Positions 27,714 through 38,600 are shown, numbered from the stretch's first letter. The stretch is DNA of 64,000 bases from Acidobacteriaceae bacterium TAA 166 (GCA_000421065.1 ATWD01000001.1:310001-374000); one strand, 5' to 3'. Numbers and translations are program-made. The notes: generated from the letters alone by a model not told the origin.

Positions 27714-30563
27714 CTACTGCGCGCCACGCAATAGATCAGTTGCAGTTGTAGAAATCTGTTGGGCCAGATCTTTCGTCTCATGGATGTCTGACCAGAATGT
27801 CTCGTCGATCTGCCCGGGTGATCTCGATTCCAACGGCGCAAGGGTGAAAGACCAATCGACGATGCTGGATGCCTTCTGCACGTGAGTCAGGAGGAGTTCC
27901 GCCCGGCTTCTAAGCTCTGAAGCCTGCTCTAAATCGGCCATCCGACGCTCGGTAGTTTGATCGTGTGGGAATGCCGAGTCTAGTTGTTTCTCCAAAACCT
28001 CCAATTCCTCCTGGAGGAGTCTGGAGTGCATCGCTGTGACCTGCAGCCATTCCTTCCGGGCCTCCGGACTAAGCGATTGAATCTCCTGCGGAGATAGAAG
28101 CCTGCTCAGTGTCACCAGAGCCCACGCGTGTTGCCTCATCGCAGAAGAACGCTGAAGGGCCTGCTCGGCGAACGATTGAACTTGCTTATTGAGTTGCTGC
28201 TTATTCAGGGTTCGCATGCCGAGTGCGGTTCGCAACTGAGCATCCATCGGAATTCGATCCGCAGTGCTCTCCCCTTCTTCCGAGACCAATCTCGTCGTCC
28301 TGGGTTTCGCCGACGCCCCGGTACTGAGACGCAGAATCAGGAAGCGGCGATCCGTCAAGGGACGAAGGGCCTGCTGAATCTGTTTAAGACGGTCCTCGCT
28401 ATCGAGCACTCCCGAAACAAGAAGTCTTCCGTCGGACTTTGTAAGTTTCACCTCGCCGCGCATATCCGCGCCTACCTGGTTCAATCGATAGAGCGCGTGT
28501 ACCTGAAGATCTGGAGACAGTCTCGCTGGAGCAGTGAGATGTGAGGGATGAAGTCGAGCCTCGCCAACTCTCTGGGGACTTTTTGCAAACACGCCCGGTG
28601 GGACGCGGCCGTCCTCCACTACTTCAAGGATCGCGGGCACAAGGCGAACTTTGACCAACCTACCCGTTTCCCGGAAGGTGAGAGTCTCCTCATTCACGCG
28701 CCGGCTCGCCCTGTTTACCACAAGGACAGCCTCCTGAAGAGCCGTACCCGCCTTTCGCGGGGATTCCAGGCGGACATAGAAAAGTGAACTGCTCGCGTCA
28801 AGAGTTTCCACTGGTTGGGGCTCGGTGGCTCTCATATCCTCAGCAGAGGCATTCATATCCCATAGGTTCATGCTGCGGATGTTGAGTTCGGTGAGTTGTT
28901 TGTCGGTTTCCTGTAGGTTGGGAGCGATCCAGACATCGCTCTTGTCGTTCTGCTTCAGTTCTTCGGCAAGTAGGCGGCCATCTCGCGTGAAGCGACGAGC
29001 GAGCAATCGCCTGGCTGGGTCGGTCCACGATTCCAGCACTCCCACATCCGTCCATACCCCATTCCCTGCGAGAGACTGGACGTGGACGAGGCGATGTACA
29101 GCCCCAGGAGCAGCGATGAGGTTCATTTCAGTCCGCGCCGCGGACGCGAGTATCGATGCCGCGGTGTCCGGCGCACCGGCCGAACCGTTACGCCAGATCA
29201 GCGCCCCAATCAGGACGGAGACCGCTACAGCGGAGGCAAATGCCGTGAGGGGGAGCCTTCGAGATACAAGGCGGAGCAGAGTTCGTGCCTTTTCGCCCCA
29301 TATGGAAGTGGAACGAGAGGTAGCTGTTCGTGAAGAAATCTGATCGAGGAGATCGAGCGGTTCCCGATACTCGACGTTCACCAGCGCGCCAGTCGAAGTG
29401 AAGCTGACGACAAGAGACAGGCTCCTCCCGCAGCTCAACCGGATGTCCTGGCGCAACGAGTTCGCTCCAACAGGAGGCTGATCCTCGACGTACAGCAATG
29501 CTAATCGCTGATGTTGTTCGCTGAAGACCTCAATGAAGGCTATCTCTTTGCTGTCCGGAATAGAGAGATGGAGACGGCTCTCTTCCGACGTAATCTCCTG
29601 ACAGGCCAACCATAGCCCATTGATCGCGACCTGCAACTCTTCCGGAAAGTGCCGAAAGACCGCTTGCGATTTTTCCCTGGTACTCCGAGCTACGGAAGAG
29701 TCCTTCCCCGACAGCTTCCGGACTGTGCCTTCTCCCCGACGTCCATCTCCTCCGTCCGGATTTCCTGAAGAGTTGTACCCCCGCCTAAGAACACCCAGAC
29801 AGCTTTCACAACTGACAATATGAGCCAGGACTTCCGCACTATGACTTGTCGGCGGATTGAGCAGCTCTTCTGCTGAAAGGCAAGCTCCTTCATGTTGCGA
29901 AAAAAGAAAGCTTCGCAACTCTTGAACCATCACTTCCGGAGACACCGCACGGTCAGGCTTCATCTCTACGGAGCTTTCGCCTCGCGTGCGAATCGAGGCA
30001 AACTTTTCTGGAGAGCGGAGGTATGCTTTGACCTCAGTGCGCGCAACATGAATGTGCTGGCGGATGGCATTCCATCTCAGTCCAACACAATAGACAAGTT
30101 CTTCTGGCTCCAGACCGTGCACAAACCGAAGCAGGATCAGACTTGCGCTCTTGGTCTGCACCTTCCGAGAACAGAAATACCGGCAGACGGTCCAGAGATT
30201 GGCCTGTACCTCGCTAAGATCCGTCTCGTCGTGTTCGGCGGCCATCAGGCTCTTCAACGAAGAGTCATAGTCGATGAGTGAAAGCGATTCCATTGGATAT
30301 CGCTGAAAGCGTTTCAAAGAGGAGCGATGAAGATGTTTGAGGATCGTGTAGAGGTAGCCGTCAACATTTCGGATGTCGCCCGGATCAGAGGTCGGCAACG
30401 TGAACAGAACATACGCATCATGAACCAGATCTTCCGCAGCCTGCTTGCTTCCCTGGGTGATGAACATCGCCCATTCCAACAGAGAGGAATACCTGCTGGA
30501 GAAGATCCGGTCTCGGTCGGACCTTCCGGACTCATTCCGATCTTTTGGAGCAATGGCTGGCAT
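27714..30563 (-). CDS. Sigma factor-like / zinc-finger / transmembrane fusion protein
   Basis: A 949-residue protein joining elements normally on separate polypeptides. Residues 20-90 resemble sigma-70 region 2 (AAEDLVHDAYVLFTLP, VDGYLYTILKHLHRSSLKRF). Residues 135-182 resemble region 4 (ASLILLRFVHGLEPEELVYC...RQHIHVARTEVKAYL). Residues 246-256 (LAHIVSCESCL) have the HxxxCxxC pattern of zinc-binding anti-sigma domains. One transmembrane helix is at about 437-457 (LTAFASAVAVSVLIGALIW), leaving ~490 residues outside the cytoplasm. It lies upstream of the TonB receptor and GDPD gene on the same strand. Release of the sigma-like part by proteolysis, or direct transmembrane signalling, is inference. 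Region 4 is weak, so DNA binding is unproven. Confidence 0.72.
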   Translation of the reverse strand: MPAIAPKDRNESGRSDRDRIFSSRYSSLLEWAMFITQGSKQAAEDLVHDAYVLFTLPTSDPGDIRNVDGYLYTILKHLHRSSLKRFQRYPMESLSLIDYDSSLKSLMAAEHDETDLSEVQANLWTVCRYFCSRKVQTKSASLILLRFVHGLEPEELVYCVGLRWNAIRQHIHVARTEVKAYLRSPEKFASIRTRGESSVEMKPDRAVSPEVMVQELRSFLFSQHEGACLSAEELLNPPTSHSAEVLAHIVSCESCLGVLRRGYNSSGNPDGGDGRRGEGTVRKLSGKDSSVARSTREKSQAVFRHFPEELQVAINGLWLACQEITSEESRLHLSIPDSKEIAFIEVFSEQHQRLALLYVEDQPPVGANSLRQDIRLSCGRSLSLVVSFTSTGALVNVEYREPLDLLDQISSRTATSRSTSIWGEKARTLLRLVSRRLPLTAFASAVAVSVLIGALIWRNGSAGAPDTAASILASAARTEMNLIAAPGAVHRLVHVQSLAGNGVWTDVGVLESWTDPARRLLARRFTRDGRLLAEELKQNDKSDVWIAPNLQETDKQLTELNIRSMNLWDMNASAEDMRATEPQPVETLDASSSLFYVRLESPRKAGTALQEAVLVVNRASRRVNEETLTFRETGRLVKVRLVPAILEVVEDGRVPPGVFAKSPQRVGEARLHPSHLTAPARLSPDLQVHALYRLNQVGADMRGEVKLTKSDGRLLVSGVLDSEDRLKQIQQALRPLTDRRFLILRLSTGASAKPRTTRLVSEEGESTADRIPMDAQLRTALGMRTLNKQQLNKQVQSFAEQALQRSSAMRQHAWALVTLSRLLSPQEIQSLSPEARKEWLQVTAMHSRLLQEELEVLEKQLDSAFPHDQTTERRMADLEQASELRSRAELLLTHVQKASSIVDWSFTLAPLESRSPGQIDETFWSDIHETKDLAQQISTTATDLLRGAQ

Positions 30564-30793
30564 AGATGTCTTCTAATATGAAGACAACGAAATTGCTCTC
30601 CTGTTAGGAAGCTTAGTGTTAAGTGTCGATGACAAAACATTCACACAGCGTGGATGTCCAAGGAAGAACCAAACGATGCTCTCCGATATAGTGAGTCTGA
30701 CTATGTCGCCTGATATTCACCTGACCACTGACAAAGAGGTTCGCGCGCATGCTCTTCCCCCGTACCGAGGGGCCTTCACCCGCCGATCATGTT

Positions 30794-31774
30794 TTACTTT
30801 CCCTGCAAGGAGTTGACATAGTCGCTGTACATCTTGTCATAGCAAGACGTCAGATCCTTGAAGTTAGAGTATTCGGAAGGCTTGACTTCAAACATAAACG
30901 GACCGGAGTAATCGGTATCGTTCAAAGCGGAAAGGATTGCCACCCAATTGTTGACTCCTTTTCCCGAACATGGGAACCAATGTTTTTCCTGAATGCCGGT
31001 TCCATCCGACACGTGCAGAGTCTTTACCCGCTTACCCAGAGCCCGAATAACCTGTTCCGGATGATCGATATGGTTGAGATCGGTGGCCGAATAAATATCG
31101 TCAGGCAGGAGATTGAACTGGTCCACAATATCTTTCGTTGTCTGCATTAGCACCATGTGCTGATCGTTTGCGTCATTCATATTCTCAACCACCATGGTCG
31201 CACCGATCGATCTCACAGCCTTATCCAATTCCGTGGCCGACCTGATCAGTTGCTGTATCCTAAGTTCCTTTTCACTTTTCGGAATGAAGTAACTGGGATG
31301 AAACAGAACGATCTTCGGATGGAGGTTTGGAAGCAGGTCCACGACCACCTGTTTCTGGAGTTCAACCACCTGGCGGCGGTCCGCTTCATTCGCCTTGGAT
31401 ATTTCGTACTCTGCACCGGCCAGCATGTGTACGGACCATATCGTTATACCTGCATCGTCCGCCGCTTTTTTAGCGTTCCGCAACAATTGTGCGACTTCGT
31501 CTTTGTTCTGGATGACGTACCCTGTCCCAGAAAACTCTATCTTCAACGACGTCAAACCGACCTCAATGTAGTCCATGCCCACCGATTTTGCGTAGTTTAG
31601 CTTTTCCGGGGTTATATCTTTGAGCGGAATGGACGTTCCCAGTTTCAGGCGCCGCGGCGTTCCCGGCGAGGCAGCAGTAGCCGTTGATACGTTTAAAAAG
31701 AACAGACATATCACGAGCGCAGCACTTAAACATCTGCCCCCTGAGAGCATCGTTGCGGACATCCTATCTTCCAT
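30794..31774 (-). CDS. Exported TIM-barrel sugar isomerase/epimerase family protein
   Basis: Xylose-isomerase-like TIM barrel (sugar phosphate isomerase/epimerase family). I take ATG at 31774 because GGAG lies 6 bases upstream; it is followed by a Sec signal (LSAALVICLFFLNVSTATAA). Barrel landmarks are LGTSIPLKD, MDYIEVGL, IWSVHMLAG, ILFHPSYF, MVVENMND, ATDLNHID, TLHVSDG and FMFEVKP. The Glu, Asp/His and Glu ligands expected for a divalent metal site are present. It is the last gene of the locus C operon, 61 bases after the oxidoreductase, and is paralogous in fold to 33109-34098. The substrate is unknown; periplasmic location is unusual for an isomerase. Confidence 0.82.
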   Translation of the reverse strand: MEDRMSATMLSGGRCLSAALVICLFFLNVSTATAASPGTPRRLKLGTSIPLKDITPEKLNYAKSVGMDYIEVGLTSLKIEFSGTGYVIQNKDEVAQLLRNAKKAADDAGITIWSVHMLAGAEYEISKANEADRRQVVELQKQVVVDLLPNLHPKIVLFHPSYFIPKSEKELRIQQLIRSATELDKAVRSIGATMVVENMNDANDQHMVLMQTTKDIVDQFNLLPDDIYSATDLNHIDHPEQVIRALGKRVKTLHVSDGTGIQEKHWFPCSGKGVNNWVAILSALNDTDYSGPFMFEVKPSEYSNFKDLTSCYDKMYSDYVNSLQGK

Positions 31775-31835
31775 GTTGACTCCATCAATGCTGGTTCTGT
31801 ATTCCACAAAGCCTCCACGGCAGTCTGTTATCGCG

Positions 31836-33092
31836 CTACGAAAACTGGCTCATATTGATGTCCAGTTTGTAGGGCTTGTCATGCGCAAGCAGTTCGTCCC
31901 AGGTCACCTCGCGATTCAGGCGACCTGCCATGCGTCCAAGCATGGCACTGCGTGCGCTCTCGACGCCCGTGGCAATCTGGTTGTGAAACTTCCCCGATGT
32001 GATGCTTTCGATAAAGCTTTTATCTTTTTCCGCGTCGGCATGGGCAAGGTTATTGTTAAACGCACCATTGGCCGCGAACGAAGCTGTTGCCTGGGTCTCG
32101 TTTCCAGACCATGTCCAAGGGGTCTTGCCCAGGATATGCAGGGGGCCCGAATAAGGAGCCTCGGCAATGCCATCCGATCCAAAGACACGCTGGGAGACGT
32201 CGAACCAGTGATCCGGACAGAATTGCGTCGACGAGAAGCTGACGTGGATGTCATCCGGGTAGGTAAAGGAGACCTGGTAGTTATCCCAGCAATCACCCGC
32301 ATGCGTGAGGACGTTGCGCCCTCCGGTGGCACGCGCTTTGACCGGATGAGCCTGAAGAATCCAGTTGCAGCTATCGATCACATGGATGTTCTGCTCTACG
32401 AGGATATCGCCGGAGAGGGTGCGATCCCAGAGCCAGTTGCGAATCCGTAATTCATCCGCGGCGACGCCAGGACGATCTGGGTAGGTGGAACGTGGAGCGT
32501 TATACCACGCAGTGATGCTTGCAATTTTTCCCAATGCTCCCTCATGAATACGGCGAACGATCTCGACAAACGGTGGGGCGCTCCGAATCTGAAAGCCTAC
32601 GTCGACGCTGACTTTGCCTTCGACTCGCTTCGCGATCGCAAGAGCCTGATTTGTTTGTTCGATATCGACGCCGACTGGCTTCTCGCAATAGGCATGCTTC
32701 CCGCCACGCACAACCGCGTCAAGGTGCTGGACATGGAAGTAAGGAGGGGTTGAGATCTGCACGGCGTCGATATCGGGGGAAGCCGCTACCTCCTCGAACG
32801 CCTTGTAACCATGAAAACTCCGTTCGGGGCCGGCATATCCCAGGGATCGATTGAGTTTCTCGAAGTAGCCTTTGCCGTTCTCAAGCTGATCCGGGAAGAG
32901 ATCAGCAAGAGCGACAATCCGAGCGCTGGTATTTTTTGCGAAGGAAGTGGCGACCGTAGTGCCACGGCGGCCGCATCCCAGCAGGGCAAGTCGGACTGCA
33001 GAATTCGCTTCATAGCCGAAAGCAGTTCTAGACTTGAGGAGTAAGAGTCCCGAGGCCGCAGCAGAGCCGGTGAGAAATTGTCTTCTATTCAT
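31836..33092 (-). CDS. Gfo/Idh/MocA-family oxidoreductase, Tat-exported
   Basis: A 418-residue NAD(P)-dependent oxidoreductase of the glucose-fructose oxidoreductase/inositol dehydrogenase superfamily. The N-terminus MNRRQFLTGSAAASGLLLL is a Tat signal (RRQFL), as in other periplasmic Gfo-type enzymes that fold with cofactor before export. The Rossmann motif is VRLALLGCGRRGTTVATSF, and the EKP signature of the family is in AYCEKPVGVD. It lies between two TIM-barrel isomerases (16 and 61 bases), so the three probably convert one sugar or cyclitol. The product and substrate are inferred only at family level. Confidence 0.88.
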   Translation of the reverse strand: MNRRQFLTGSAAASGLLLLKSRTAFGYEANSAVRLALLGCGRRGTTVATSFAKNTSARIVALADLFPDQLENGKGYFEKLNRSLGYAGPERSFHGYKAFEEVAASPDIDAVQISTPPYFHVQHLDAVVRGGKHAYCEKPVGVDIEQTNQALAIAKRVEGKVSVDVGFQIRSAPPFVEIVRRIHEGALGKIASITAWYNAPRSTYPDRPGVAADELRIRNWLWDRTLSGDILVEQNIHVIDSCNWILQAHPVKARATGGRNVLTHAGDCWDNYQVSFTYPDDIHVSFSSTQFCPDHWFDVSQRVFGSDGIAEAPYSGPLHILGKTPWTWSGNETQATASFAANGAFNNNLAHADAEKDKSFIESITSGKFHNQIATGVESARSAMLGRMAGRLNREVTWDELLAHDKPYKLDINMSQFS

Positions 33093-33108
33093 TGATACGT
33101 GCGCTCCC

Positions 33109-34098
33109 TTATGTCCGCTTGGGTTGAATATCTGCCAGGATGTGTTCCAGATAGAGCTTTTCCTGCTTGACGTCTTCGATCTGCTTAGGACCGTGGGTTT
33201 CCCTCTCGATCGTGATCGTGCCTGTATAAGCGAGGCCGCTCAGTTTGGAGAAGACTGCCTTGAAATCAACGAGACCTGAGCCTATGACGACCTCTTTGCC
33301 GAGCTTCATGGGATTGGTGGGCCATCGGCCATCTTTAGCATGAACACTCTTAATGTGAGGACCGAGAATCTCGACCGCGTCCACCGGGTTTGCCTTCCCA
33401 TAAAGGATCAGATTCGCGGTATCCAGGCCGACTCCAAGGTTGGACTGGTTTGCATTTTCAAGCACGCGCGACATCGTAGTCGGGGTCTCCTGTCCCGTTT
33501 CCATCAGGAAACTCTGCCCATTGCCAGCGCAATGCTTCGCAACCTCCTGAATCGCAGCCACCGTCTCGTCGTAGAGCGGATCGTGCGGGTCCTCGGGAAT
33601 AAATCCACAGTGGGTCTGGATCAACGGTATTCCCAGAATTTTGGCGAAGTCTGAAGTCTGCTTCAGTGCATCGATGCGCGATGCACGGGTCTCCCGCGGA
33701 ACAAGACCGATCGTCGATGGACCATTTTCGAAGTCCCAAACCCTGCGCCCGGGACCCACCACCTCGGCGGCCGTTGCCACGATACTGAATTGCGTCAGCA
33801 GGCTACTGATTCGGTCTGCGAGTGCCGGCGAATATTGACCAATATAGGCATCAAGGGAAAAGAAACAATTGCTGAAGCCAAGTTGTTGGACGCGCGAGAT
33901 GGTCTCCTCCGGACCGTCCGCAGGCTTGATCAGCAATCCCAAAGCCATCGGTTTCAGCGAAGAAGGACTATCCCCCTCCGCCCCTGCGTTATGGGAGATG
34001 GGAGTGTCCGCGAGTGGACCCGTAAGCGCATGAAGGGAGGCACTCACCTGAACCAATGCCATCCCTCCTGCCGTCTTTAGAAAATCTCTTCGATGCAT
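33109..34098 (-). CDS. Tat-exported TIM-barrel isomerase/epimerase
   Basis: AP-endonuclease-2-type TIM barrel (IolE/sugar phosphate isomerase group). The ATG at 34098 is chosen because it begins a Tat signal (MHRRDFLKTAGGMALVQV); the longer upstream frame overlaps nothing useful. Barrel motifs include CFFSLDAYIG, IPLIQTHCGFIP, FLMETGQETP, VGLDTANLILYG, SVHAKDGRWP and TITIERETHG, giving the usual Glu/Asp/His/Glu metal ligands. It is 16 bases upstream of the oxidoreductase gene and 106 bases downstream of the phosphodiesterase-like gene, within the locus C operon. Confidence 0.82.
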   Translation of the reverse strand: MHRRDFLKTAGGMALVQVSASLHALTGPLADTPISHNAGAEGDSPSSLKPMALGLLIKPADGPEETISRVQQLGFSNCFFSLDAYIGQYSPALADRISSLLTQFSIVATAAEVVGPGRRVWDFENGPSTIGLVPRETRASRIDALKQTSDFAKILGIPLIQTHCGFIPEDPHDPLYDETVAAIQEVAKHCAGNGQSFLMETGQETPTTMSRVLENANQSNLGVGLDTANLILYGKANPVDAVEILGPHIKSVHAKDGRWPTNPMKLGKEVVIGSGLVDFKAVFSKLSGLAYTGTITIERETHGPKQIEDVKQEKLYLEHILADIQPKRT

Positions 34099-34204
34099 GC
34101 TTTCCTTTTTTGTGAGCATTCTGATCGAGCGATCAGGGTTAGGGTTATGTTCCCATTGCAAAGCGATCGTCGATCCAATCCTTCGATCCGCCCGGAACGG
34201 CTTG

Positions 34205-35548
34205 CTACTTGAGAATCGACTTGAGAGGCTCCCCTTGCGCAGCATCGAGCTTAAGTCCGAGAATCATGGCGATCGTCGGCGCTACCTGAAGGTTCGAGAT
34301 GGTGCCAAGCGGAACGCCCTGCCGAATGGCAGCGCCCGAGGCAACGAACAACGCCTGCATATCGGGATTCGTGTTGACATAACCGTGAGTTCCCCGAATC
34401 GCGCCGTTCTGTATGACATTGCCTTGCGTTTGAGCAAGAAAAGAGTAGCCGGACTTCGCGGACAGAACCAGTTGAGGCGCTTGATCGGTCTGATCACTTG
34501 TCGGAAGTCCTAGCGCCTCCAACTCTTTCCCTTCGTACACATGCTCCACACCTTCCAGCGCGGCGAACTCACTCGTCAGTTTTGGAATCAGCTCAGCCCT
34601 TTGCTCCGGCTTCCGGATGTAGATCATGGCAGTACCGCCTTCCGCCTTGGCCCACACATCCCCTGCGTATTGCCCATTCTCAACATGCATGAGATGGTCC
34701 TGCATCAAAACCACATTGGGACTGACCGTGTGGGAGAAGGAAGCAAAGCCATGATCGGAGACAATAAAGAACGTCGTTCGATCCAGCGCCTTCGCATCCC
34801 GAAATGCCTGAAGCAGAGCAGCTATCCGCGTATCGGCATAAGCGTACGCTTCATAGGCCGCTGGCGTCAGCGCTCCATAGCGATGCTGCAGAGAATCCGT
34901 GGCGAGCAGATGAAACAACAGCAAATTCGGTGTGTGCCGCTTGACGATATCGACCGCCGCATCTGTCCAGACCTGGTCATGCCAAGCCGGACTGGAGTCT
35001 TCACCGAAGTTCTCGAGTTCCTCGCGTGTTACAAACTTCTCGTCCACCAGATCTCGTTCAATGGGGCCATCCGGATCAGGCCGCTCGGGAAAGGACCAGT
35101 TCAATCCACGCGCACCATAGATGGCAACCCAGTCCACCTGTGCCGTGGTAAGGCCGTGATCGGAGGCCAATTCATAGAGTGTTTTCGCATGGACAAGTTC
35201 GTCTTTATTGATCCACGGCTTCACCAGTGGTTCTGCTCCCGACGAGGGGAAGGTCAACAAGCCATTGAACAGCACTTGATGATGCGCTGCGTCGACACCC
35301 GTAACCAGGGAGGTGTGGTTGGGCCATGTGACCGTCGGATTGACCGGGGTCATTGCGTCCGCCGCCACTCCATCTGCAATGAGCTTCCGAAGCGTCGGCA
35401 TCGGCAGGCGTGGATCTTTCAAAGCTCGGGAGGGGAAACCATCCAGGCTGAGGACAACCACGATGGGTTGCGACGCTGTGGTTTGGGCCCTGCCGATGGT
35501 CCCTGAAAAGCACAATGCGGCGAAGACCAGAAATATCTTTCTCATCAT
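34205..35548 (-). CDS. Secreted nucleotide pyrophosphatase/phosphodiesterase (NPP, alkaline phosphatase superfamily)
   Basis: A 447-residue phosphohydrolase with a Sec signal (FLVFAALCFSGTIGRAQ). Two-metal site residues of the NPP family are in place: LSLDGFP (Asp36), NPTVTWPNHTSL (nucleophile Thr74), LLATDSLQHRYG (Asp and His), FFIVSDHGF (Asp-His) and IRGTHGYVN (last His). The family cleaves phosphodiester or pyrophosphate bonds in nucleotides or choline/inositol-type phosphodiesters. It starts 114 bases after the TonB receptor on the same strand, so it probably acts on the receptor's ligand in the periplasm. Confidence 0.88.
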   Translation of the reverse strand: MMRKIFLVFAALCFSGTIGRAQTTASQPIVVVLSLDGFPSRALKDPRLPMPTLRKLIADGVAADAMTPVNPTVTWPNHTSLVTGVDAAHHQVLFNGLLTFPSSGAEPLVKPWINKDELVHAKTLYELASDHGLTTAQVDWVAIYGARGLNWSFPERPDPDGPIERDLVDEKFVTREELENFGEDSSPAWHDQVWTDAAVDIVKRHTPNLLLFHLLATDSLQHRYGALTPAAYEAYAYADTRIAALLQAFRDAKALDRTTFFIVSDHGFASFSHTVSPNVVLMQDHLMHVENGQYAGDVWAKAEGGTAMIYIRKPEQRAELIPKLTSEFAALEGVEHVYEGKELEALGLPTSDQTDQAPQLVLSAKSGYSFLAQTQGNVIQNGAIRGTHGYVNTNPDMQALFVASGAAIRQGVPLGTISNLQVAPTIAMILGLKLDAAQGEPLKSILK

Positions 35549-35662
35549 TTTTCGACCAACTCCAGTTTCTTCCGCCAGGGCGATCTGCCACGCCGTGGCA
35601 CTTGACGCGTATGGCTATAAGGTTCGTAAGGACGCCGTGAACTTCACGGCGTCCTCGGCTAG

Positions 35663-38600
35663 CTAGAAGATCAGTTTCAACCCGAATTGAATCTGCCGGG
35701 GCGAGTTTGCCTGCGAGGTGATCTCTCCAAAGGACGTCGACGTGACCGAAACATTCGGAGATCCAAACTGCACATAATTGAAGGCGTTGAACGCCTCCGC
35801 GCGAAACTGCACCAGGAAGCCCTCCATGGGAATGAATTGCTTGAAGATCGAAAGGTCCGTGTTGACCGTTCCGGGAGCTCGCAGGTAGCTGATGTAAGCC
35901 GGGGTGTTGCCCAGGGTGTAGGCCGCAGGTTGACTGAACACGGTCGTATCAAAGTAACGGTTCAATCGACTGCTGATACTGCCATGAAGGGTAGGATATT
36001 TTCCGTTCGTGTTCGCGCGCTCGACCACGGTTCCGATTCCCGCGGTATTGCTTGCGCTAATCCCGAGGGCCTTCCCGCTCTGTAAGGTCGTGATGCCGTT
36101 GATCTGCCATCCTCCCAGAACGAGGTCCAGTGGCCGGGAGATATCCGAACCGAATCTATGTCCGCGTCCAAATGGAAGCTCATAGATATAGCTGGCGATA
36201 AACCTGTGAGGAAAGTCCCAAGATGTAACGGCCCAATCCGCCTTTGGATTATAGGAGTCCTGGTGATTGTCCCCGTCATCCATGCTCTTCGACCACACAT
36301 AGGAGGCCATCACCTGCAACCCATTCGTGAACCGTCGATTGAAGCGGACCTGGAGCGAGTCGAACTCCGCTCTTCCATCGTCCAGATTGATAGGAGTCAC
36401 GGTCGTGAACTGCGGATAGGGTCTTAAGAGTTGCATCCGGGAAATCGTCGGAGCGGCCAGAGTTCCTGACTTCACGACCCCATAAAATGGATTGGGGACA
36501 AGCTGATTGAGTTGTGATCCGAGAGCGAGGTCACTGGTGGGCAGTTGGTTGAGGTTGATTCCGGTGTTGTACGAGAGATCGAGTTTGTGCGTACGATTGC
36601 CTGCATACCCGATCTCGAAGGTTGTGTCCTGGCCCAGAGAACGCTGGAAATTCAGGTTATATTGCACGACATAGGGAGTCACGGAGTGCGGAAGCTCTCC
36701 GTTCACCGGTCCACCCACTGCAGTGAGGAGTCCCTGGGAGGCCCCGGGGACTGGCTGAAACCCCTGGGGGAAGGGATTCGAAAGCGTGTCGTATGGAGTG
36801 AATCCATCCAGGCTTCCCACCCACGAATTTGTCACGCTGAAACCATACGTGCCAATGGTCCCGGCAGCAGCCTGTGGGGATTGCGCATAGACGATTCCCC
36901 CGGCTGCATGGACTACTGTTTTGTCATCCAGCCGATAAGAGAGGCCAAGGCGAGGGGCCACATTGTTTGTTTCCCAGTCATATTGATGACGTCCATGACC
37001 ATCCACACCTACGAACTGCAGACCGCCTTTGAGGCCTGGTATCCCGACCTCCGACGCCAACGGCGACGGCGCATTCAGATCCAGGTAATTCATGCGATTG
37101 AATCGCTCCGTGCGCGGTGTGCTCAGGTCATATCGGATACCGGCATTCAAGGTAAGCCGGGGAGTGATCATCCAATCGTCCTGAAGGTATTCGGCAAAGT
37201 AGAAGCTTTGTGTCGCCAGGTTCTGATAGTTCTGAATCGCGCTTCCGCTTCCGGTCCCGAGCAGCAGCGAGGCAAGGCCATTGCCGGCGTTCGAGCTGGA
37301 GGTTGCCGGGTTGGGGCCCTGCGTAAATGCCGTCGTGAAGCCGTATGTACCCGTTGGATGATCTGCCTCGTGGTCGTTGATGCGGATCATGCGGGCATCC
37401 ACTCCAACTTTGAGGGTGTGAGCTCCGTGTACCTTCGTCAGGCTCGCCAGGAGGCTGTAGGTCATGAAGGCATTGTGATCGTAGCTGGAGGCACCGAGCG
37501 TGGCATAGCCAGTTTGCGTGAACTGCGGAAACATAGTGACCCCGTCGATCGTATCGAGTGCGGCGGGCAATCCAAGACTGCTGGCGGGGAATCCTATGCT
37601 TCCATTTGCCGGAACGTAATCGTACAAGGCTCGTGTAAAGCCCAGCCGAGCATCCAGGATGGTCTTGGACGACGGAATATAGGTATAGGCGAAGTCAAGA
37701 TTCCGCATGTGGTTGGTCGTTTCGACTAGGCCTTCGGCGACCGCCTGGGCCTCTGGAAAGAGAGGTTGCGGATCGGTATCTGAAAACCGGTCAGAGTAAC
37801 GAGCCGATATCTTCTGCGTGCCGGAGAACATGTGATCGATTCGGATGTCCCAGCTGTTGATGTTATTGGTTGTTTTTCCCGTGGCGTAGTAGTTGTTCGC
37901 ATTCGTCACACTGTTGCCGGTTGCATTTGGCAGCGGAAAGTATTTGAGTACATTCAACGCCACCGGATCGAGCATGGTCGACGGGATCTTGTTCTCGGGA
38001 AAAGGATCCCGAATAGAGCCAGACCCGCTGGGGTTTGGGCGTGTCGAGAAGGGGTTATAAATCGTGATCAGTTTGCCATTCTGGGCATACGTCTGGGAAA
38101 AGTCTCCCTGGCGTTGCAGCAGAGTCGGCACTGTAGTCGTCACAGAAGAGAAAGCCCCTTGGCGCAGGAGTTCGGTCGACAGGAGGAAGAAGGTCTTGTC
38201 TTTGCGGATGGGGCCAGTCAGAACACCGCCGAACTGACTCTGCTTGAAGCTGGGCAACGAGACACCCTTGCCTTTCGAGAAGTAGTCGTTCGCGTCAAGC
38301 GCTGAATTCCGAAGAAACTCGAAGGCCGTGCCGTGGAATTGATTAGTGCCGCTTTTATAAACGACGCTCACCACGCCGTCCGCACTGCGACCGAACTCTG
38401 CCGGATAGTTCTGCGCCAGGACTTTGAACTCGCCGATGGCGTCGACTGAAGGGAAAACACCAACGCCTGCATTTCCCCCAACGGTTGGAAAACCCGCGGG
38501 AACGCCGTCGACAAGGATCTCCCCATAATCGGTCCTTCCACCATTAATGGAGAAAGCGACTCCGTTGTAGTTGCTGGAGATACTCCCTGAATAGCCTGGA

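Noticed and set aside
36545-37729. 394-codon plus-strand frame
   Set aside because: Antisense to the locus C TonB receptor; no domain visible.
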